In this document: positions 1 to 3,992 of the stretch, piece after piece
How the letters are laid out: each line of letters starts with the position of its first letter
Position numbering within the stretch: position 1 is the first letter of the stretch
Assembly: GCA_030042885.1 (NCBI GenBank)
Contig: JASHYW010000676.1
Coordinates: 1 to 6,219 of the forward strand
Origin: Streptosporangiaceae bacterium
GTDB taxonomy: Bacteria > Actinomycetota > Actinomycetes > Streptosporangiales > Streptosporangiaceae
Reading direction: 5' to 3'
Length of the DNA: 6,219 bases
Made by a program: the position numbers and the translations under genes
Notes under the pieces: model-generated
The model's database searches: none
Told to the model about the DNA's origin: nothing
What the model saw: only the letters and a program-made list of their open reading frames with translations

Positions 1-806
1 CCGGTATTGGCCAGCCGCCGCTGCTCGGCCGGGCGGATGCCGTACAGCATCTGGTATTCGAAGCTGTCCGGGGCCCGCCCGGCCAGCAGCGCCAGCGACC
101 CGGCGATCTCGATCAGCCGCGGATCATGGGTGGCCAGCATCGGGTAACCCGGGCCGTTCATCAGCACCCGCAGGCAGCGCGCGTAGCACAGGTCAACGTC
201 ACGGCGGGAGGTGAAGGCCACGCTCTCCGGTTCGCTGTAGGCGCCCTTGCACAGCCTGACCCGCACGCCGTAGCCGGCCAGCGCGCGGGAGTCCGCCTCG
301 GCGCGCCGCAGGCAGGCCTGGACGACGCAGCCGAGGTCGGCGTGGTCGGCCCGCAGCTTGGCCGCGATCCGCAGCGTCGGCTCGATCGCCGTGTGCTCCT
401 CGGCGTCGAGCGTCACGGAGGTGCCGGCCTCGGCCGCGGCGGCGCAGATCCGCGCGATGTTGCCCGCCGCGGTCTGATGGCCGAGGGACAGCCCGACCGC
501 GGTCGGCTTGACCGAGACCTCGGTTACCCCGCCGTGGGTCAGTCCCTCGGCGCCGAGCTTGCCGAGCAGCTGGACGTACTCGTCGGTGACGGCCACGGCC
601 TGAGCCTCGTCCGTGGTGTCCTCGCCCAGGTAGTCCAGGGTGACGAGCAGGCCGCCGGCCCGCAGCGCACGGGTCACCCGCACCGCGTCGTCGGACGTTT
701 CTCCCGCCACATACGAGTCAACGATGGCCCGTGTCTGCGGCGCGGTGGTGATGAGCCGGCGCAGCCGGGGACTGGCTGAGGCCGCGAGCAGCATCCTGCG
801 CAGCAC
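1..806 (-). CDS. Proline dehydrogenase (monofunctional), C-terminus cut off by window edge
   Basis: This enzyme is an FAD-dependent dehydrogenase that oxidises L-proline to 1-pyrroline-5-carboxylate, the first step of proline breakdown, with electrons passed to the quinone pool. I translated it by hand: 268 codons are present, starting at a GTG (806-804) with GGGGAGG about 7 nt upstream. Landmarks of the PRODH barrel appear in order: VSVKPTAVG (97-105), DAEEHT (134-139), QACLRR (163-168), RLCKGAY (184-190, with the lysine of the flavin/substrate region), ATHDP (225-229) and FEYQMLYGIR (249-258). The family is normally about 300 residues, so about 40 are missing, including the YxxRR substrate-binding motif near the C-terminus. 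It lies 29 nt after the YgfZ-like gene and is probably cotranscribed with it. The partner P5C dehydrogenase gene is not visible; it could lie beyond the left edge. An ATG at codon 5 is an alternative start, but the ribosome site favours the GTG. The family assignment is secure. Confidence 0.93.
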   Translation of the reverse strand, partial: MLRRMLLAASASPRLRRLITTAPQTRAIVDSYVAGETSDDAVRVTRALRAGGLLVTLDYLGEDTTDEAQAVAVTDEYVQLLGKLGAEGLTHGGVTEVSVKPTAVGLSLGHQTAAGNIARICAAAAEAGTSVTLDAEEHTAIEPTLRIAAKLRADHADLGCVVQACLRRAEADSRALAGYGVRVRLCKGAYSEPESVAFTSRRDVDLCYARCLRVLMNGPGYPMLATHDPRLIEIAGSLALLAGRAPDSFEYQMLYGIRPAEQRRLANT

Positions 807-835
807 GGGCTGACCTCCCCAATGAGGTGGAATTC

Positions 836-1918
836 TCACATTATCTGCCGTCGGCGCAGCGTCACCTGCACGTTCGCGCCGGCGTCCGGCGGCACGATGA
901 CCTCCTGCGCAGCCGGGACGCCCCCGGCCAGCAGCGTCGCGCCGACCGGCACGGTGCGCTTGACCAGGGCGAGACCGATCGGGCCGAGCTCGTAGTGCCG
1001 TGCCGCCGACCCGAGGAAGCCCACGGCCGTTCCGTCAAGCTCGACCGGGTCGCCGTGGGCCGGCAGCCGGTCCGCGCTGCCGTCCAGGTGCAGGAACACC
1101 AGCCGCCGGGGCGGGTGCCCGAGGTTGTGCACCCTGGCCACCGTCTCCTGGCCGCGGTAACAGCCCTTGTTCAGGTGCACCGCGGTCTCGATCCAGCCGA
1201 CCTCGTGCGGGATCGTCCGGTGATCGGTGTCCAGGCCGAACCTGGGCACCCGGGCGGCGATCCGCAGCGCCTCGAACGCCCACATGCCCGCCGGCTGACC
1301 CCCGCGCCGGACCAGCTCACCGGCCGCGTCGGCCAGCAGGTCCCGTGCCACGATCAGATCAATTGGCCCGAACGAACCTGGGTTCACCCGGGCCGCTATC
1401 CCGAACGTCACGCTGGCCGGGTTGCGGCCTTCCCGGTCGGCGCGCCCCGTAAGCCCCGCAGTGATGTCGGCGCCCGCGGGACCCATCACGGTCAGCACCG
1501 CGTAGTCCTGGCTGACGTCGGCGACCTCGACGCGCAGCATGAACCGCATGGATTCCAGGAACTCGGCGAGCGCCGTCACGGTGCCGGGCTCCACGTGCAG
1601 CCACACCGAGGCGCCGTCGTCGGTCAGCGTGAGATGGTGTTCCACATGCCCGGTCGGGCTGAGAATGAGGGCCTGGGTGCTCTCCCCTGGTCCCAGCCCT
1701 TCCAGGTGCTGGGTGGTCAGGCTGTGCAGCCAGCTCAGCCGGTCCTGGCCGGTGATCGTCAGCACTCCCCGGTTGGACCGGTCCACCAGGCCCGCGGAGG
1801 TGGCCAGCGCGCGCTGCTCGCGAAACGGGTCGCCGTAGTGAGCGGCGACGCCCTCATCCGGCCAGCCGGCCTCGACCGCTCCCGGCCAGGCCAGCAGCGG
1901 GCTCGCCTTCCCGCTCAT
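836..1918 (-). CDS. ygfZ: YgfZ/GcvT-like folate-binding protein (Fe-S cluster assembly/repair)
   Basis: The product has 360 residues and resembles aminomethyltransferase (GcvT) in fold. It carries the YgfZ signature KGCYRGQE at residues 251-258 (Cys253), followed by TVARVHNLGHPPRR. In studied members (E. coli YgfZ, mitochondrial IBA57) this tetrahydrofolate-binding protein supports assembly or repair of certain 4Fe-4S proteins rather than glycine cleavage, and the signature cysteine is important. Other family features visible here are the N-terminal GLVDRSNRGVLTITGQDR (43-60), where GcvT has its folate-site start, and LHSLTTQ (64-70). The ATG (1918-1916) overlaps the TGA of the upstream Fur-family gene in an ATGA, which points to translational coupling, and no separate strong ribosome site is seen. 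Proline dehydrogenase follows after 29 nt. The family call is firm; a role in Fe-S maintenance is known of the family and inferred here. Confidence 0.93.
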   Translation of the reverse strand: MSGKASPLLAWPGAVEAGWPDEGVAAHYGDPFREQRALATSAGLVDRSNRGVLTITGQDRLSWLHSLTTQHLEGLGPGESTQALILSPTGHVEHHLTLTDDGASVWLHVEPGTVTALAEFLESMRFMLRVEVADVSQDYAVLTVMGPAGADITAGLTGRADREGRNPASVTFGIAARVNPGSFGPIDLIVARDLLADAAGELVRRGGQPAGMWAFEALRIAARVPRFGLDTDHRTIPHEVGWIETAVHLNKGCYRGQETVARVHNLGHPPRRLVFLHLDGSADRLPAHGDPVELDGTAVGFLGSAARHYELGPIGLALVKRTVPVGATLLAGGVPAAQEVIVPPDAGANVQVTLRRRQIM

Positions 1919-2367
1919 GGGGCGGCCGCCCGGCAGTCCTTACAGCGGCCGAAGACGGTGAGGTGGCCGACGTCGGTCTCGAAGCCGTGCCGTTCGTCCA
2001 GCGTGGTGATCAGCGGGCGGATCGCGTCCGGGCTGATCTCGGTCACCCGGCCGCACTCCCGGCAGAACAGGTGCACGTGGTCGGCGTCGCTGGCCAGATG
2101 GTAGATGGGCGCCCCGTGCCTGAGATGGGTGTGGGTGACCAGGCCGATCTGCTCGAGCAGCTCCAGCGTCCGGTAGATGGTGGAGATGTTGACGCCGCGT
2201 GCCGTCCGCTGCACCTGGTTGCCGATCTCGTCCGGGGTCGCGTGGTCCAGCCGCGCCACCGCCTGGAGCACGAGCTGGCGCTGCGGCGTCACCCGGTAAC
2301 CGCGGGCCCGGAGCTGCTCGTCCCACTCGCGCACCGGCAGTTCCGGGGACGGTGCGTCGGCATTCAT
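1915..2367 (-). CDS. Fur-family metalloregulator, Nur (nickel uptake regulator)-like
   Basis: This is a 150-residue DNA-binding repressor of the Fur family. The winged-helix domain covers about residues 15-85 (RARGYRVTPQRQLVLQAV, then the recognition-helix region NISTIYRTLELLEQIGLV at 60-77). The dimer/metal domain follows, with HVHLFCREC (97-105) and CKDC (142-145). CxxC pairs C102/C105 and C142/C145 look like the structural zinc site. By my remembered alignment to Streptomyces coelicolor Nur, His79, His81 and His135 correspond to H70, H72 and H126 (the nickel-specific site as I recall it). His42, His97, His99 and Glu110 match H33, H88, H90 and E101, while Nur H86 is Ala95 here. Nur controls nickel uptake and superoxide dismutase genes. 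It is the first gene of the unit with ygfZ and proline dehydrogenase. No Shine-Dalgarno is properly spaced; a TACTAT element 6 nt before the ATG suggests a leaderless mRNA. Fur or Zur specificity cannot be excluded from sequence alone. Confidence 0.9.
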   Translation of the reverse strand: MNADAPSPELPVREWDEQLRARGYRVTPQRQLVLQAVARLDHATPDEIGNQVQRTARGVNISTIYRTLELLEQIGLVTHTHLRHGAPIYHLASDADHVHLFCRECGRVTEISPDAIRPLITTLDERHGFETDVGHLTVFGRCKDCRAAAP

Positions 2368-2405
2368 GGCCCCATAGTAGTTGCGCCCGCGAGCGTTATT
2401 CAGGA
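2368..2405 (-). promoter_or_regulatory. Candidate leaderless promoter of the fur/nur-like gene
   Basis: On the minus strand TACTAT (plus positions 2374-2379) fits the actinobacterial -10 pattern TAnnnT and lies 6 nt before the ATG at 2367, so transcription would begin at or next to the start codon. Only a weak -35 (CTGAAT-like, spacer about 18) is present. GGGG just before the ATG is too close to serve as a ribosome site. This is inference from spacing alone. Confidence 0.45.
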
Positions 2406-2488
2406 TCGATCTGCGGTCGCCGTCACGGGCGCCTGGATAACCTGGACTTCCGGGCAGGCACTGTGATCGGGCGCACGGTGAAATGCTC

Positions 2489-2518
2489 TTGCCTGGCCGC
2501 GTGCCTCGCGGATAACGT
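2489..2518 (+). promoter_or_regulatory. Candidate plus-strand promoter, TTGCCT-18-TAACGT
   Basis: TTGCCT (2489-2494) and TAACGT (2513-2518) are separated by 18 nt, a good match to housekeeping-sigma promoters of actinobacteria. It predicts a start near 2525, just before the extended Shine-Dalgarno sequence at 2532. The -10 hexamer sits in the loop of a 12-bp inverted repeat. It would drive the tiny ORF and the structured region after it, since no other plus-strand gene follows for 1 kb. Promoter strength and start are not demonstrated. Confidence 0.5.
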
Positions 2519-2530
2519 GCGAGGTACGCG
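2498..2530. repeat. 12-bp inverted repeat around the -10 element (candidate operator)
   Basis: The left arm CGCGTGCCTCGC (2498-2509) and right arm GCGAGGTACGCG (2519-2530) are complementary at 11 of 12 positions. The 9-nt centre GGATAACGT contains the putative -10. If the start is near 2525, most of the dyad is not transcribed, so a repressor operator is more likely than an RNA hairpin. If transcription starts upstream, it would form a strong hairpin directly before the ribosome-binding sequence. The cognate factor is unknown; it does not look like the TTGCAA-N5-TTGCAA Nur box. Confidence 0.55.
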
Positions 2531-2531
2531 G

Positions 2532-2546
2532 GAAAGGAGGTGGTCC
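2532..2546 (+). promoter_or_regulatory. Extended Shine-Dalgarno, near-complete complement of the 16S rRNA 3' end
   Basis: GAAAGGAGGTG (2532-2542) is an 11-nt perfect complement of the usual bacterial 16S 3' tail (GGATCACCTCCTTTCT in DNA letters). The match continues through one G-U wobble to TCC, giving a 15-bp possible helix. The GGAGG core ends 12 nt before the ATG at 2553, longer than the usual 5-9 nt, so it is both unusually strong and unusually placed. It could decide the start of the 12-codon ORF or act as a ribosome-binding or stand-by element in its own right. Confidence 0.6.
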
Positions 2547-2552
2547 GAAAGC

Positions 2553-2591
2553 ATGCATAGACAACGGACTCGCGAGGTGGCTGTCAGCTAG
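2553..2591 (+). CDS. Tiny ORF MHRQRTREVAVS (12 residues), putative leader peptide
   Basis: This is an ATG-to-TAG frame of 12 codons directly after the extended Shine-Dalgarno sequence and candidate promoter. The peptide is basic in its first half (His, three Arg) and has no membrane segment or cysteine. Its last codons (CTGTCAG, 2581-2587) form the left strand of a stem with CTGACAG at 2641-2647, so a ribosome at the stop codon would open that stem, as in leader-peptide attenuators. No conventional gene follows on the plus strand before 3611, so if it is an attenuator its target is not an adjacent reading frame. I do not recognise a named family. Support is positional (promoter, ribosome site, structure); at this length coding statistics are uninformative. 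Confidence 0.45.
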   Translation: MHRQRTREVAVS

Positions 2592-2655
2592 CCGCCTTCC
2601 CGCCGGCACGACGTCCCGTGGGGCGGCGGCCGGCTAATTCCTGACAGGCACCGAG

Positions 2656-2735
2656 TCCCCGGGCTGGCCGACCTAGTCCAGTCGGTCCCCGCGTAGCGCG
2701 ACCAGAGCGCGGCGCGGGAGTCGCCCGGGGATTTT
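2656..2735 (+). terminator. Terminator-like closing stem with T-run
   Basis: TCCCCGGGC (2656-2664) and GCCCGGGGA (2723-2731) form a perfect 9-bp stem followed at once by TTTT and then ATAT, a rare AT-rich patch in this sequence. The 58-nt interior folds into smaller hairpins, so it is not a simple hairpin terminator, and it could instead be a riboswitch-like or structural domain whose closing helix also ends transcription. Confidence 0.45.
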
Positions 2736-2787
2736 ATATGTGCTGTGCTGGCCCGGGAGGACGACCCCCCGGAACCCCCGCTGCGCT

Positions 2788-2810
2788 GCGCGCCCCGCTG
2801 GGCGGCGCGC
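2788..2810. repeat. GC-rich inverted repeat GCGCGCC/GGCGCGC
   Basis: GCGCGCC (2788-2794) and GGCGCGC (2804-2810) are a perfect 7-bp inverted repeat with a 9-nt loop. It lies between the candidate plus-strand RNA and the double hairpin after the nitrobindin gene. It may contribute to termination from either side. Chance is a serious alternative at this base composition. Confidence 0.35.
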
Positions 2811-2816
2811 CGTAGT

Positions 2817-2880
2817 ATCGCGCGGCCGGAGGGGCATGAAGCCCCTCGCGGGTCGCGCGATGGCGGGGCTGTGGCCCCGC
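2817..2880 (-). terminator. Double hairpin downstream of the nitrobindin-like gene (candidate terminator)
   Basis: Reading from the gene stop at 2898, the first hairpin is GCGGGGC-CACA-GCCCCGC (2880-2863; 7-bp stem, 4-nt loop). It is followed by a second, GAGGGGC/GCCCCTC (2847-2829, 5-nt loop), nested inside an outer perfect 8-bp pair ATCGCGCG/CGCGCGAT (2817-2824 with 2854-2861). There is no T-run, as is common for actinobacterial terminators. The structures are symmetric and could act on both strands. The position, 17 nt past the stop codon, supports termination of the nitrobindin transcript. Confidence 0.55.
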
Positions 2881-2897
2881 GATTCTCGCCGTAGTTG

Positions 2898-3380
2898 TCA
2901 CTCGGCGGGGGCCACGCGCTTGAGCTGAGCGGACAGGTGGGGCTGGAGGGGCTGGCCCATGGCGGCCATGTCGTAGGCATAGGCCAGGCCGGATCCGGTC
3001 AGTCCGTAGAGCCGGTGCCCAGCGGCCACCTCCTTGGCCGAGGCCGTGCGGGCGACCACGTCGGTGGCCATCTCGATCCGGGTGCCGGATATCTCCCCGA
3101 GGTAGATCTCGACGATCCCGGTCGGATGGGCGAGCATCACCTCGATCTCGTTGTCCGGGCGCGGCCGCCAGTAGCCGCTTTCCGTACCCAGCGGCAGGCC
3201 GGTCCGCCCCTCGTCGTCCAGCTGCCAGGTCCTGCTGACGTAGCTGAGGAACGGCTTGCCGTTGTGGCTGAAGGTGATCTCCTGGCCGAACCTGAACGGC
3301 TCGATGGTCGGGTACCCGCCGATCCCTGCGCCTTCCCACCGCCCGAGCAGGAACGCCAGCGGCGCGAGGTCAGGATGCAT
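2898..3380 (-). CDS. Nitrobindin/FABP-like haem-binding beta-barrel protein
   Basis: The product has 160 residues, a typical length for the bacterial nitrobindin family (DUF1794, often called FABP family in actinobacteria). The N-terminal signature GxWxGxG is visible as GRWEGAG (13-19). The C-terminal block AYDMAAMGQPLQPHLSAQL (135-153) contains His148 at the position of the proximal haem ligand. Studied members, such as the M. tuberculosis and Arabidopsis proteins, bind ferric haem in a ten-stranded barrel and react with NO or peroxynitrite; that activity here is inferred from the family. There is no signal peptide, so it is probably cytoplasmic. The ATG at 3380 lies inside the last codons of a 39-residue membrane protein gene (11-nt overlap, different frame), so translation is probably coupled. 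A double hairpin follows its stop. A fatty-acid-binding role is suggested only by the old name. Confidence 0.88.
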   Translation of the reverse strand: MHPDLAPLAFLLGRWEGAGIGGYPTIEPFRFGQEITFSHNGKPFLSYVSRTWQLDDEGRTGLPLGTESGYWRPRPDNEIEVMLAHPTGIVEIYLGEISGTRIEMATDVVARTASAKEVAAGHRLYGLTGSGLAYAYDMAAMGQPLQPHLSAQLKRVAPAE

Positions 3381-3489
3381 CGCCCCGGCGCTTGCCGGCC
3401 AGGTACACCCGGCCGGCCAGGTACATGCACGCGGCGGCGACCGCGGCGAACACGCATATCAGGATCGTGGCGCTCAACATGCCGTGCAT
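3370..3489 (-). CDS. Small single-pass membrane protein, 39 residues
   Basis: This short gene starts at ATG 3489-3487 and ends at TGA 3372-3370, overlapping the nitrobindin-like start by 11 nt. The peptide begins MHGMLSATILICVF, continues with an Ala/Val-rich stretch and ends YLAGKRRGDAS. Residues about 4-25 form one hydrophobic helix with two cysteines (12 and 21), and the basic C-terminus (R26, K33, R34, R35) suggests an N-out, C-in topology. An in-frame 18-nt duplication gives YLAGRV-YLAGK. A TACACT element lies 7 nt before the ATG with no ribosome site, so a leaderless mRNA is likely. An ATG at codon 4 is an alternative start. Overlap and shared strand tie it to the haem protein, perhaps as a membrane partner, but no function can be assigned. 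Confidence 0.65.
   Translation of the reverse strand: MHGMLSATILICVFAAVAAACMYLAGRVYLAGKRRGDAS
3394..3425. repeat. 14-nt direct repeat, 18-nt period, inside the small membrane protein gene
   Basis: GCCGGCCAGGTACA occurs at 3394-3407 and again at 3412-3425 on the plus strand. The period of 18 nt equals six codons and preserves the frame of the 39-residue gene, giving YLAG twice. It looks like a small in-frame duplication at the end of the membrane helix. Confidence 0.7.
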
Positions 3490-3502
3490 AGGCCGCAGTG
3501 TA
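3490..3502 (-). promoter_or_regulatory. Candidate leaderless promoter of the small membrane protein/nitrobindin pair
   Basis: On the minus strand TACACT (plus 3497-3502) fits the TAnnnT -10 pattern and is 7 nt before the ATG at 3489. No purine-rich ribosome site lies between. A clear -35 is absent. It faces away from the DsrE promoter across a 121-bp divergent region that also holds three tandem GCGCC units (3537-3551). Confidence 0.4.
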
Positions 3503-3598
3503 AGGGCGCGGCGTCCGTGCCGGCATCATTGGGTCCGCGCCGCGCCGCGCCGGTGCCCGGTTACGTCCCGTTTGCCTTCCGGCCCGCTTGCCCCGGGC

Positions 3599-3610
3599 TA
3601 GAGTTCTGCC
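3599..3610 (+). promoter_or_regulatory. Candidate leaderless promoter of the DsrE-like gene
   Basis: TAGAGT (3599-3604) is 6 nt before the ATG at 3611, so transcription would start at the first base of the codon. No Shine-Dalgarno sequence is present. The nearest TTG-type -35 (TTGCCT, 3572-3577) is 21 nt upstream, too far for a standard promoter, so the -35 is unclear. Confidence 0.4.
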
Positions 3611-3976
3611 ATGCCCGAGCGTTCCCTCGTCATCAAGGTCACGGCGGGCAAGGACGATCCGGAGCGCTGTAACCAGGCCTTCACGGTCGCCGGGGCCGCG
3701 GCCGCCAGCGGGGTCCGGGTCTCCTTGTGGCTCACCGGGGAGTCCGCCTGGTTCGCGCTCCCCGGCCGGGCCGAGGACTTCTCGCTCCCGCACGCCGTGC
3801 CGCTCGCCGACCTGCTGGCCGGGGTCCTGGCCGCGGGGACCGTGACGGTGTGCACCCAGTGCGCCGCGCGCCGGGACATCACGGCCGACGACCTGATCAG
3901 CGGCATCCGCATCGCCGGAGCGGCGACGTTCGTCGCCGAGATCATGGCCGAGGGCGCGCAGGCCCTGGTCTACTGA
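3611..3976 (+). CDS. DsrE-family protein (small sulfur-relay/peroxiredoxin-like fold)
   Basis: The product has 121 residues and no signal peptide. The N-terminal strand and loop SLVIKVTAGKDDPERC (5-20) and the following Ala-rich helix match the DsrE/DsrF-like fold of predicted intracellular sulfur-relay or oxidation proteins. SLWLTGESAWFALPG (38-52) is the second strand with its ligand-loop region. CTQCAARRDI (81-90) places a CxxC (Cys81, Cys84) where active-site cysteines sit in the family; Cys20 is a third. A thiol or persulfide chemistry is plausible but the substrate is unknown. The gene stands alone on the plus strand: it is divergent from the small membrane protein gene, and its stop is 16 nt from the convergent gatD stop. 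The ATG at 3611 is preceded by a likely -10 and not by a ribosome site. I am sure of the family, not of the activity. Confidence 0.82.
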   Translation: MPERSLVIKVTAGKDDPERCNQAFTVAGAAAASGVRVSLWLTGESAWFALPGRAEDFSLPHAVPLADLLAGVLAAGTVTVCTQCAARRDITADDLISGIRIAGAATFVAEIMAEGAQALVY

Positions 3977-3992
3977 GGGCCTGCCGGTCCGG

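Larger units (their letters stand above)
2525..2736 (+). ncRNA. Candidate structured short RNA containing the tiny ORF
   Basis: The span runs from the predicted start (near 2525) to a T-run (2732-2735). After the ORF, an outer stem CTGTCAG/CTGACAG (2581-2587 with 2641-2647) encloses TAGCC/GGCTA (2589-2593 with 2632-2636) and a CACG/CGTG hairpin (2607-2610 with 2617-2620). A second domain is closed by TCCCCGGGC/GCCCGGGGA (2656-2664 with 2723-2731) and holds two hairpins, CCGAC/GTCGG (2668-2672 with 2681-2685) and GCGC/GCGC (2696-2699 with 2707-2710). It resembles a three-way junction and does not match tRNA, tmRNA or 4.5S RNA that I know. Pairings were found by eye; in GC-rich DNA some would occur by chance, but the perfect 9-bp closing stem followed by TTTT is notable. 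Confidence 0.45.

Noticed and set aside
126..779. Plus-strand open frame opposite proline dehydrogenase
   Set aside because: The opposite strand shows the full ordered PRODH motif set; this frame is a shadow without motifs or ribosome site.
827..2104. Long open frame on the plus strand (425 codons) across the YgfZ-like and Fur-like genes
   Set aside because: It lies wholly antisense to two well-identified genes, has low-complexity Arg/Pro/His/Gly composition and no recognisable motif. Long antisense frames are expected in DNA this GC-rich.
2381..2400. TTGCGC...GCGTTA upstream of the fur/nur-like gene as a Nur box
   Set aside because: The half-sites do not match TTGCAA-N5-TTGCAA and are not a good inverted repeat; I would not call autoregulation from it.
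2656..2731. Cloverleaf-like folding of this segment as a tRNA
   Set aside because: No T-loop TTCRA, no canonical D-arm spacing, no acceptor stem with a free 3' end; the closing stem runs into a T-run instead.
2588..2980. Minus-strand open frame running from the nitrobindin gene through the hairpin region
   Set aside because: It crosses the double hairpin and the plus-strand element, and its translation is Pro/Ser/Arg-rich without motifs. It is probably non-coding.
2895..3491. Plus-strand open frame opposite the nitrobindin-like gene
   Set aside because: It has no family motif and overlaps a gene with a clear signature (GRWEGAG, QPHLSA) on the minus strand.
3505..3551. GGCGCGGCG / CGCCGCGCC inverted repeat and three tandem GCGCC units in the divergent region
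   Set aside because: Simple GC-only words with a 24-nt separation are likely by chance at this composition, and they coincide with no promoter element.
3977..3992. Bidirectional terminator between the DsrE-like gene and gatD stops
   Set aside because: Only 16 nt separate the stops, and the best pairing (CCTGCC with GGTCAGG) has a bulge and overlaps coding sequence; too weak to call.
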